9,965 bases of DNA from Burkholderiales bacterium UBA954 (GTDB lineage: Bacteria; Pseudomonadota; Gammaproteobacteria; Burkholderiales; Burkholderiaceae_A). The position numbers and the translations under genes were made by a program. The notes beneath the pieces were generated by a model. It was given only the letters and a program-made list of their open reading frames with translations, was not told the DNA's origin and searched no databases. Shown piece after piece: positions 1 through 4,395 of the stretch. Each line of letters opens with the position of its first letter. The stretch's first letter is position 1. The stretch lies in NCBI GenBank assembly GCA_002293155.1, contig DBCQ01000005.1:1698-11662 (forward strand). The letters are read 5' to 3'.

Positions 1-916
1 CGGCTTCGGCTGCGTTTACGACTTCTCTGGCATTTAGGAGTTTTAGATTGAGTGCCACGGAGAGATGCGAATGAAAGAGCCATGGCTCATTGGTCCACAT
101 TGCATCTTGGTAGCGACCAAATAAAGGTAGGCGCTCTGTTATAAACCGATCTAAGACTTCAAGGGCTTGGGCTCGCGTAACGGGCCAGCCAAAACCGGAT
201 GCGCTTGCGTCGAGGGTTCCGGGGTGGTCTGAGAATTCGGTGTTCACAAGATCAATCACCGCCCTTGTGATTGCATCGGGCTTAAATCGGGTGGGCTCTG
301 GTATTGGGGGCGGGCCTTTCTTATCAAATGATTCTTGATTTTCAGAATCAAAATTCCAGGCGCCTCCGCTAGGCTTTCCTTGATCCATGAGGACCCCGGT
401 CTTCTCGCGCAGCTCACGGTAGAAATATTCAAGGCGTAGCTGTTTGCGACCCTTAGCATGCGAAGCGAAGTCTCGTACTGTCGAAAAGAAATGACGATCT
501 TCGCGGATATCGAGCGGGCAGCCATGCTCCCTTGCAATTGTTTTGATAGCGGCAAGCACTCGCCAATCCCCCGGCGCTGTCATGACGATGGCCTCTGGTC
601 TGTGAATTTGAATTGACCTACTCAGTTCGGAGGCGAGGGTCTGTAAGTTCTGAGGATCCGTTAGTGAGGTGTAGGAGAGCGGGATCTTGTTGGCTTCGAG
701 TTCTTTTGCAAAATGCCTCATGGCCGATAGAAATACCGCAATGCGTTGCTTTGATGACGACACATGGGTAGATTCTTCGCGGACCTCGGCCATCCAGACC
801 AGATCTTGTGCGCGGTCGAACTGATCAAAGCAGGCGGCTTTGAGATCGAGTTGATCGCCCAGCACGAGGATAAGGTGGCGTTTGGGGCTATTGCCGGCTG
901 GATTTTCTTTGTTCAT
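1..916 (-). CDS. Cryptochrome/photolyase family protein (FeS-BCP type, COG3046-like), 3' part cut off by window edge
   Basis: Reading the minus strand from ATG at 914-916 gives 305 codons with no stop up to the window edge, so the gene is partial at its C-terminus. The N-terminus carries LILVLGDQLD (residues 15-24), followed by VWMAEVREES (40-49) and SSKQRIAVFLSAMRHF (54-69). Further on come a TAPGDWRV stretch (113-120), FYRELREKTGVLM (165-177), GGAWNFDSEN (184-193) and PWLFHSHLSVALNLKLL (288-304). This ordered set matches the deoxyribodipyrimidine photolyase-related family, whose members bind FAD and a C-terminal 4Fe-4S cluster and repair UV photoproducts, often (6-4) lesions, using light. 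Known members have about 500 residues. The cluster cysteines would lie outside the window and cannot be checked. The start lies 7 nt after the stop of the upstream toxin gene and has only a weak GGCGG upstream, so translation and transcription may be coupled to that gene. Family assignment is firm; exact lesion specificity is unknown. Confidence 0.9.
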   Translation of the reverse strand, partial: MNKENPAGNSPKRHLILVLGDQLDLKAACFDQFDRAQDLVWMAEVREESTHVSSSKQRIAVFLSAMRHFAKELEANKIPLSYTSLTDPQNLQTLASELSRSIQIHRPEAIVMTAPGDWRVLAAIKTIAREHGCPLDIREDRHFFSTVRDFASHAKGRKQLRLEYFYRELREKTGVLMDQGKPSGGAWNFDSENQESFDKKGPPPIPEPTRFKPDAITRAVIDLVNTEFSDHPGTLDASASGFGWPVTRAQALEVLDRFITERLPLFGRYQDAMWTNEPWLFHSHLSVALNLKLLNAREVVNAAEA

Positions 917-923
917 CGCGGGT

Positions 924-1265
924 TCAACCGCCTAGCAAACGTCGAGCAAGCACGGCTTGCATGTCACGTCGGCCATCGACAATCAGATAAATAGTGACTT
1001 TTCTGTCGGTGATACGGTAGACGAGGCGGTAAGGTTTGAAGAAGGTCTGCCGGTATTCTTTGATACCAAGGCCGAGCAGTTCTCTTGGGTGGCTACCGCG
1101 TTCCGGGAATCTCGACAAGCTTTCCACAACGTCCATCAGTGCATCCAACACATCGTTGGCGCTCGCGACGCAGTCGAACTCACAGATGTAGTCGTGAATG
1201 GCCTCCAGATCCTGCTCCGCACCCTGGGTGAGGAGGACTTCAAACTTGGCAGATTTGCCTGCCAT
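924..1265 (-). CDS. Type II toxin, RelE/ParE superfamily
   Basis: A 113-residue protein with the compact RelE/ParE fold signature: an N-terminal strand (KFEVLLTQGAEQDLEAI, about 7-23), two helices, then GIKEYRQTFFKPYRLVYRI (about 67-85) and the C-terminal IYLIVDGRRDMQAVLARRLL (about 92-111). The pattern RE-LL-LG-I-EYR---FKPYR-IYR and the terminal DGRRDMQ-LL-RRLL are typical of ParE-like toxins paired with Phd/YefM antitoxins. Toxins of this superfamily either poison DNA gyrase (ParE) or cut mRNA on the ribosome (RelE); the sequence does not settle which. The antitoxin gene lies just upstream, ending 5 nt before this ATG (1263-1265), the usual antitoxin-first order. The start has only a weak GAG-type ribosome site, consistent with coupling to the antitoxin. 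The next gene, a photolyase, begins 7 nt after the stop. Confidence 0.9.
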   Translation of the reverse strand: MAGKSAKFEVLLTQGAEQDLEAIHDYICEFDCVASANDVLDALMDVVESLSRFPERGSHPRELLGLGIKEYRQTFFKPYRLVYRITDRKVTIYLIVDGRRDMQAVLARRLLGG

Positions 1266-1270
1266 CAGTC

Positions 1271-1540
1271 TCAGGCCCGCTTAGCGCGAAGACGGGTAAC
1301 CACATCGGCTGCAGGCTTAACCTTGCCGGCCGCCACATCCTGATTACCAAGTGCAAGAATTTTTAACATGGCGAGTGTTTCTTGGGTCTCTTCGAACGAG
1401 GCGACGTCCTGCAGGACAGCCTTGGCTTCGCCATTTTGGGTGATGACCAGCGGCTCGCGCTGCTCTGCAAGTTGCGACAGAACCTCGGCGGCATTCGCTT
1501 TGAGGTAGCTGATGGGTTTGACTTGCGATGAGTAGCGCAT
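1271..1540 (-). CDS. Type II antitoxin, Phd/YefM family
   Basis: An 89-residue protein beginning RYSSQVKPISYLKANAAEVL (residues 2-21), followed by PLVITQNGEAKAVLQDVASFEE (about 30-51). This is the Phd/YefM DNA-binding fold: a short N-terminal region that dimerises and binds the operator, then a strand-rich ITQNG-A-AVL core. The C-terminal half (LAMLKILALGNQDVAAGKV and on) is the flexible part expected to wrap and neutralise the toxin. The ATG (1538-1540) is preceded by GGAG at 7 nt spacing (1548-1551 on the plus strand as CTCC). It is the first gene of a minus-strand operon with the ParE-like toxin. As in other Phd/YefM systems it probably represses its own promoter, where phased and palindromic repeats are visible just upstream. 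Confidence 0.92.
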   Translation of the reverse strand: MRYSSQVKPISYLKANAAEVLSQLAEQREPLVITQNGEAKAVLQDVASFEETQETLAMLKILALGNQDVAAGKVKPAADVVTRLRAKRA

Positions 1541-1551
1541 GATTTTTCTCC

Positions 1552-1589
1552 AGACTCAAGTGAGTCTTAATATAGTCTTTTAATAGTCT
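1552..1589. promoter_or_regulatory. Probable antitoxin operator: AGTCT repeats phased at 11 bp plus a 16-bp palindrome
   Basis: On the plus strand AGTCT occurs at 1563-1567, 1574-1578 and 1585-1589, spaced exactly 11 bp, about one helical turn. The first copy is also the right arm of a perfect inverted repeat, AGACTCA-AG-TGAGTCT (1552-1567). The set covers the spacer and -10 of the Phd-ParE promoter and reaches into the leader. Phd/YefM antitoxins bind short palindromes in their own promoters, so this is most simply the autoregulatory operator. The binding itself is inferred. Confidence 0.65.
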
Positions 1590-1597
1590 CTTTACAA
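1569..1597 (-). promoter_or_regulatory. Sigma70-like promoter of the Phd-ParE operon
   Basis: On the minus strand there is a -35 TTGTAA (1592-1597) and a -10 TATATT (1569-1574) separated by exactly 17 bp. Transcription would start near 1562, leaving a leader of about 20 nt that carries the GGAG ribosome site of the antitoxin. Two AGTCT repeats lie in the spacer and a palindrome lies just downstream of the -10, a layout suited to autorepression. Seen from sequence only; the start point is inferred. Confidence 0.7.
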
Positions 1598-1671
1598 GGA
1601 GGGAAGAAGTGCAAGACTTGGGCCCGCGCATTCGAACGCCGCGTCCGAGCGGCCCGCGGTTTAGTTTAGTC

Positions 1672-1706
1672 GTGGCTATAAACCTGAATTGGACGATCCT
1701 AGCCTT
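1672..1706. repeat. 35-bp imperfect direct repeat, copy A
   Basis: This copy matches 3080-3114 at 31 of 35 positions without gaps. The core is TATAAACCTGAATTGGACGA (1677-1696), with one mismatch to the other copy. It lies between the Phd-ParE promoter and the end of the fic gene. In both copies the repeat sits at an edge of a toxin or Fic module. It is not part of any convincing gene, and I do not recognise it as the end of a known insertion sequence. It may be a remnant of a recombination or insertion site. Confidence 0.7.
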
Positions 1707-1741
1707 GCGGACTGTTGTGCAACCAACTTGGCGCAAATGGG

Positions 1742-2890
1742 TCACTTAGAGAGCAGCTCAACATAAGCTTGATAGCTGTAGCTTCTGTTCTTCTTCTGGC
1801 CCGTCATCTCAGTAACGATACCGAGATCTTCTAACACCTTGACGGCCGCTGTGGCGGTAGGAAAACTGGTGTCCAGTTGCTGGCGAACGCGCTCAATGGT
1901 GAAGCGCGGCATCATCGGCAGCATCTCAAACAATCGGTAACTGGCTGGCCCCGCCTTTGGTGACTGCAGCAGGCGTTTACGGTCCGCTGCTATGAGGCTA
2001 GCCACTTCGATAATGCTGTGCTCTGCATCTGCGGCAGCCACGGATACGCCTTCCAAAAAGAAAGTCACCCAGGCCTCCCAATCACCTTCGGAGCGAATGT
2101 TCGATAGGCGGCGGTAATACTCGGCCTGATGTTGCTTAAGGTAGCCGCTGAGGTACATCAGCGGCTCGGCAAGCAATCCCCAGTGCTCAAAAAGCGTTGC
2201 AATTAGCAGACGGCCAATGCGGCCATTGCCATCCAGAAAAGGATGGATGGTTTCGAACTGTGCATGGATTAGCGCCACCTTCACCATGGGTGGTAAATCG
2301 GTCACACCATCATGAATGAATCGCTCCATGTCGGTCAGCAATTGGGGCACATTTTCTGGCGGTGGCGGCACGAACACCGCGTTTCCCGGCCTTGTGCCGC
2401 CGATCCAGTTTTGTGAGCGACGCAGTTCCCCTGGCTGCTTGCCTGCGCCTCGAACGCCATTGAGTAATAGGCGATGAGCATCGCACAGCAACCGCACACT
2501 GATGGGCAGCCCCTTGGGGTCACGTAACTGCTCTTGAACCAATCGGAAGGCTTGAAGGTAATTCGTGACCTCTTCAACATCGTCAGTGTTGCTCACCTTA
2601 AAGCCAGCTTCTTCGTCAAACAGGTCGGTCAGAGTGGCCTGTGTGCCCTCGATCTGCGATGTGAGCAATGCTTCCTTGCGGATCGCGCTGTAAAGCAGCC
2701 AGTCCACCGAAGAGACCAAGCCCGACACGCCGGATAGTCGCGCGAGCGCCATCTCTGCCTTGCGGTTCAAGTCCTGATAGACCTCCAATGCTAGGGTTGG
2801 ATTTTTGGGCGGCAATGAATTAGGCACGAACGCCTGCACCACCTCCCCAAGGGTGGTGGATTTCACATAGGTCCCAGTTGCCCGTTTCAT
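1742..2890 (-). CDS. Class II Fic family protein (AMP-transferase) with C-terminal winged helix
   Basis: A 382-residue protein. The N-terminal Fic_N domain starts with GEVVQAFVPNSLPP (15-28). The class II inhibitory motif T77-S-Q-I-E81-G82 follows; its glutamate blocks productive ATP binding until relieved. The catalytic motif HPFLDGNGRIGR (216-227) has the active histidine (H216), acidic D220 and both arginines intact, so the enzyme should be competent to transfer AMP to a target hydroxyl. A flap region (about 165-176, RPGNAVFVPPPP) precedes it. The last 70 or so residues (MPRFTIERVRQQLDTSFPTATAAVKVLEDLGIVTE) form a winged-helix domain that could bind DNA. Length and domain order are normal for this group. 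It is transcribed alone from a promoter packed with repeats. No separate antitoxin gene is adjacent, as expected for class II. The target is unknown; self-modification and self-regulation are typical suggestions. Confidence 0.93.
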   Translation of the reverse strand: MKRATGTYVKSTTLGEVVQAFVPNSLPPKNPTLALEVYQDLNRKAEMALARLSGVSGLVSSVDWLLYSAIRKEALLTSQIEGTQATLTDLFDEEAGFKVSNTDDVEEVTNYLQAFRLVQEQLRDPKGLPISVRLLCDAHRLLLNGVRGAGKQPGELRRSQNWIGGTRPGNAVFVPPPPENVPQLLTDMERFIHDGVTDLPPMVKVALIHAQFETIHPFLDGNGRIGRLLIATLFEHWGLLAEPLMYLSGYLKQHQAEYYRRLSNIRSEGDWEAWVTFFLEGVSVAAADAEHSIIEVASLIAADRKRLLQSPKAGPASYRLFEMLPMMPRFTIERVRQQLDTSFPTATAAVKVLEDLGIVTEMTGQKKNRSYSYQAYVELLSK

Positions 2891-2893
2891 TAT

Positions 2894-2970
2894 TTAAGGT
2901 CGCTTTAATTAGATTCCTCAATATTAAAGAATCCTTTAATATATGGCAATATTATTAAAGGATTCTTTAG
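2894..2970. promoter_or_regulatory. Three phased palindromic operator-like sites over the fic promoter
   Basis: Three palindromes of the type TTAAAG-N4-CTTTAA are seen. They are TTAAGGTCGCTTTAA (2894-2908, degenerate), TTAAAGAATCCTTTAA (2924-2939, perfect arms) and TTAAAGGATTCTTTAG (2955-2970, one mismatch in the arms). Their centres lie at about 2901, 2931.5 and 2962.5, that is 30.5 and 31 bp apart, close to three helical turns. The outer two also form a perfect 17-bp inverted repeat (2925-2941 against 2953-2969). One site lies in the leader, one between -35 and -10, and one just upstream of the -35. The winged helix of the Fic protein is the obvious candidate ligand, by inference. Confidence 0.7.
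2921..2949 (-). promoter_or_regulatory. Sigma70-like promoter of fic
   Basis: On the minus strand a -35 TTGCCA (2944-2949) and a -10 TAATAT (2921-2926) are separated by 17 bp. Transcription would begin near 2914, leaving a leader of about 24 nt before the ATG at 2888-2890. There is no clear ribosome site; the leader is AT-rich and holds a third repeat of the operator series. The spacer is almost entirely occupied by the palindrome TTAAAG-AATC-CTTTAA. Confidence 0.68.
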
Positions 2971-3011
2971 TAAAGAGTACGCTGCTCGGTCTACGGAGGG
3001 TATGTCACGAC

Positions 3012-3057
3012 CAACAAAAAGCCCACTTGCGTGGGCTTTTTGTCGATTGATTGGTGG
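3012..3057. repeat. Direct repeat copy 1 of the ssrA 3' flank (possible att-like site)
   Basis: These 46 bp repeat 3888-3934 in the same orientation, with one A missing in the A-run and no other difference. The block contains the ssrA terminator hairpin, the GTCGATTGATT that follows it, and TGGTGG, which in the other copy is the reverse complement of the last six bases (CCACCA) of tmRNA. The match stops abruptly at 3058, where the rest of tmRNA would begin. There is no tmRNA body here. It marks the left edge of the higBA segment. Confidence 0.9.
3016..3041. terminator. Bidirectional intrinsic terminator (duplicate of the ssrA terminator)
   Basis: The hairpin AAAAAGCCCAC-TTGC-GTGGGCTTTTT has an 11-bp perfect stem, with U-runs on either strand. 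It lies between the fic promoter (minus) and the higBA promoter (plus), so it should insulate the two modules from each other's upstream transcription. Confidence 0.8.
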
Positions 3058-3079
3058 CGTATGGCGCCTCAGTCTACAT

Positions 3080-3114
3080 GTGGGTATAAACCTGAAATGG
3101 ACGATCCTGTCCTT
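3080..3114. repeat. 35-bp imperfect direct repeat, copy B
   Basis: It matches 1672-1706 at 31 of 35 positions. Its core is TATAAACCTGAAATGGACGA (3085-3104). It starts 22 bp after the ssrA-flank repeat and ends 16 bp before the -35 of the higBA promoter. It has no convincing coding potential and its origin is unknown. Confidence 0.7.
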
Positions 3115-3130
3115 CGAGGTACTTCAAAGC

Positions 3131-3158
3131 TTGACACAGTTAACAAATTTGTTAACAT
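3131..3158 (+). promoter_or_regulatory. Sigma70-like promoter of higBA, giving a possibly leaderless mRNA
   Basis: A consensus -35 TTGACA (3131-3136) is followed after 16 bp by the -10 TAACAT (3153-3158). The expected start of transcription is about 3165, which is the proposed GTG start codon of higB, and no ribosome-binding sequence precedes that codon. If correct, the transcript is leaderless. The promoter overlaps an 18-bp perfect palindrome. Confidence 0.65.
3139..3156. promoter_or_regulatory. 18-bp perfect palindrome, probable HigA operator
   Basis: GTTAACAAATTTGTTAAC is its own reverse complement. It fills the spacer and enters the -10 of the higBA promoter, an ideal place for repression by the helix-turn-helix antitoxin HigA. 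Binding is inferred from position and from the known autoregulation of HigBA operons. Confidence 0.75.
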
Positions 3159-3164
3159 TTGCCT

Positions 3165-3488
3165 GTGACCTATTCGATCATCTACTACAGCGATCAGGTG
3201 CAAGAGGATGTCCTGGCTCTGCCGGACACTTTGCAGGCTCGTTACATTGGTTTGACCGCTCGGATGATCGAGCATGGACCGAACCTTGGGTTGCCGCATA
3301 CGGATGCCTTGGGGGGAGGGCTATTCGAGCTTAGGTTAAAAGGCGCAGAGGGTATCGCTCGGGTGATGTACTGCTTGATGATCGAACGGCAGATTCTGGT
3401 TCTGCATGTATTCGTGAAAAAGACACAAAAAACGCCGCCAAGGGAATTAAGAATTGCAAGGCAACGCATGAAGGAGTTTAAGAAATGA
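3165..3488 (+). CDS. higB: Type II toxin, HigB / phage Gp49-like family
   Basis: With GTG at 3165 the protein has 107 residues, starting VTYSIIYYSDQVQEDVLALPDTL-type sequence in which VTYSIIYY is the usual beginning of this family. The reading frame also allows a TTG at 3159, two codons earlier. Family marks are the LPDTLQARY helix, GPNLGLPHTDALGGGLFELRLKG (about 39-61), GIARVMYCLM and the C-terminal LHVFVKKTQKTPPREL-IARQRMKEF (about 79-103). This is the Gp49-like branch of the RelE superfamily, whose studied members cut mRNA on translating ribosomes. The conserved FVKKTQKTP block is intact. It is toxin-first and overlaps the antitoxin by 4 nt (ATGA). No ribosome site is seen, so leaderless translation is possible. 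It faces ssrA, converging on a shared terminator. Confidence 0.9.
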   Translation: MTYSIIYYSDQVQEDVLALPDTLQARYIGLTARMIEHGPNLGLPHTDALGGGLFELRLKGAEGIARVMYCLMIERQILVLHVFVKKTQKTPPRELRIARQRMKEFKK

Positions 3489-3796
3489 CAACGAAGATAA
3501 AACCAAAGATGCTTACCCACGATCAGCTCGTGAAGAAGATGATTAAAAAGCCATCGGTTAAGGCGGCTGTGGATGAGCTTAATCGAACCGAATTTGCGAT
3601 CCTGGACGAGATTCTGGCTGCGAGAAAGGCAGCCGGACTAACCCAGGCGCAGATTGCTAAGCGGATGGGCACCCAGACACCGGCGATTGCGAGACTTGAG
3701 AGCGCGCTGGCAACGGGTAAGCATTCCCCAAGCTTGAACACATTAAAGCGCTACGCAGAGGCGTTGGGTAAAAGAGTGGAAGTGCATCTGGTGTAG
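3485..3796 (+). CDS. higA: HigA-type antitoxin, XRE/Cro helix-turn-helix protein
   Basis: A 103-residue protein. The helix-turn-helix lies at about residues 52-72 (LTQAQIAKRMGTQTPAIARLE), with the typical Q-IA-R-G---P-IAR-E spacing. An N-terminal extension of about 35 residues contains KKPSVKAAVDEL. The end, LKRYAEALGKRVEVHLV, is characteristic of antitoxins paired with Gp49-like toxins. ATG at 3485 overlaps the toxin stop as ATGA, and the AAGGAG-like sequence at 3470-3476 (ATGAAGGAG inside higB) provides a ribosome site. It neutralises HigB by direct binding and probably represses the promoter through the 18-bp palindrome at 3139-3156. The stop lies about 95 bp before the terminator shared with ssrA. 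Confidence 0.92.
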   Translation: MTTKIKPKMLTHDQLVKKMIKKPSVKAAVDELNRTEFAILDEILAARKAAGLTQAQIAKRMGTQTPAIARLESALATGKHSPSLNTLKRYAEALGKRVEVHLV

Positions 3797-3887
3797 ACCC
3801 ATGAGAGTGTCTTTCACATGACGTTATTGCCTATATTGAGTCTTCGTTGAGTCATTGATCTGCTCCCGAGGTCTGATCCAACCCAGT

Positions 3888-3934
3888 CAACAAAAAAGCC
3901 CACTTGCGTGGGCTTTTTGTCGATTGATTGGTGG
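3888..3934. repeat. Direct repeat copy 2: tmRNA acceptor end plus terminator
   Basis: These 47 bp match 3012-3057 apart from one extra A. This copy is the native one, because positions 3929-3934 are the CCACCA end of the tmRNA gene read on the minus strand and the tmRNA continues intact beyond it. Confidence 0.9.
3893..3918. terminator. Bidirectional intrinsic terminator shared by ssrA and higBA
   Basis: AAAAAGCCCAC-TTGC-GTGGGCTTTTT forms an 11-bp perfect stem with a 4-nt loop and a U-run in either direction. It lies 10 nt beyond the tmRNA CCA end on the minus strand and is also correctly placed to end the convergent higBA transcript. Confidence 0.9.
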
Positions 3935-4292
3935 AGCCGGCGGGAATCGAACCCGCGTCCGCAAGTCATCCAAAGACAGTTCTACATACTTAGTCGGTTT
4001 ATTTAAATTTAACGAAGTGACTTAGCCAACAGACAGGCCGGTCATCCGCGATCCGCTTGTTTTAGGCACCTGACCCACGGCTTATCAGGTGACGATCTGA
4101 TGTGAATGACGCTGCAGTGGTTTGACCCACCCGGCCCATCAGCGTGCCGTTGCAGCGCTCGCTAGCCCTTAGGCTGCGAGAGCAAAACGCTCGTCGTTGG
4201 CGTTTATAGTTTTTCGACTGTATTTACGAGGGAATCGAGCCTCGGTATGCCCTGCGCTTCTTCACTACCCACGTCGAAACCGGGTCGGCCCC
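3929..4292 (-). ncRNA. ssrA: tmRNA (transfer-messenger RNA, ssrA)
   Basis: Read on the minus strand, the 364-nt gene starts GGGGCCGACCCGGTTTCGAC and ends with the T-arm GCGGG-TTCGATT-CCCGC followed by CGGCTCC-A-CCA. The 5' GGGGCCG pairs with the 3' CGGCTCC to form the seven-pair acceptor stem, including one G-U. The tag reading frame (4169-4201) encodes ANDERFALAA and then TAA. With SmpB, tmRNA is charged with alanine, enters stalled ribosomes and adds the tag so that the broken product is degraded by proteases such as ClpXP. CCA is encoded in the gene. The tag is of the kind known from Burkholderiales. The promoter should lie in 4293-4395; I see a TTGACC (4339-4344 on the complement) but no well-spaced -10. 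The 3' flank is duplicated at 3012-3057. Confidence 0.97.
4169..4201 (-). other. tmRNA tag-peptide reading frame, ANDERFALAA
   Basis: The codons GCC AAC GAC GAG CGT and on to TAA give ANDERFALAA, with GCC as the resume codon (4199-4201). The LAA end is the degradation signal recognised by the ClpX protease. Together with the alanine carried by tmRNA the full tag would be AANDERFALAA. Confidence 0.95.
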
Positions 4293-4395
4293 AATTTCAT
4301 TGCGACTATTAAAGATACGACTAGGACGCGCAGTATGCGGTCAAAGTTCCTCTCATTCAAGTAATTTTTTTAGGTGGCCCACACCCATTTACCCT

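Larger units (their letters stand above)
3012..3934. mobile_element. Possible mini-island or recombination scar at the ssrA 3' end carrying only higBA
   Basis: Two 46-47 bp direct repeats (3012-3057 and 3888-3934) bracket about 830 bp that contain just the HigB/HigA pair. The right repeat overlaps the 3' end of tmRNA, a frequent target for tyrosine-recombinase islands. No integrase or transposase gene is present between the repeats or elsewhere in the window. It could be a deleted island, a passenger moved by an enzyme encoded elsewhere, or a simple duplication. The structure is seen directly; mobility is inference. Confidence 0.4.

Noticed and set aside
256..555. Minus-strand open frame of 99 codons
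   Set aside because: It lies in another frame of the photolyase gene, whose own frame shows clear family motifs throughout; the 99-codon product resembles nothing.
764..1343. Plus-strand open frames opposite the photolyase and toxin genes
   Set aside because: They are antisense to the photolyase, ParE-like toxin and antitoxin genes and show no family features; shadows of the real frames.
1660..1730. Integron attC site, considered because toxin-antitoxin pairs are often integron cassettes
   Set aside because: No paired RYYYAAC / GTTRRRY core sites with the expected inverted arrangement could be found here or at 3058-3130, and the modules are not all in one orientation.
1344..1745. Minus-strand 133-codon frame overlapping the antitoxin gene and its promoter
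   Set aside because: It covers the antitoxin in a different frame and runs through the promoter and operator; composition is unlike a folded protein and no motif is seen.
3002..3334. Plus-strand 110-codon frame through the terminator copy and into higB
   Set aside because: It would translate the terminator hairpin, the 35-bp repeat and the promoter, then higB in the wrong frame; no homology-like features.
4293..4395. ssrA promoter using TTGACC (complement of 4339-4344)
   Set aside because: Candidate -10 elements (TATCTT, TTTAAT) lie 21-25 bp away, too far for a standard promoter, so I did not list it as a feature.
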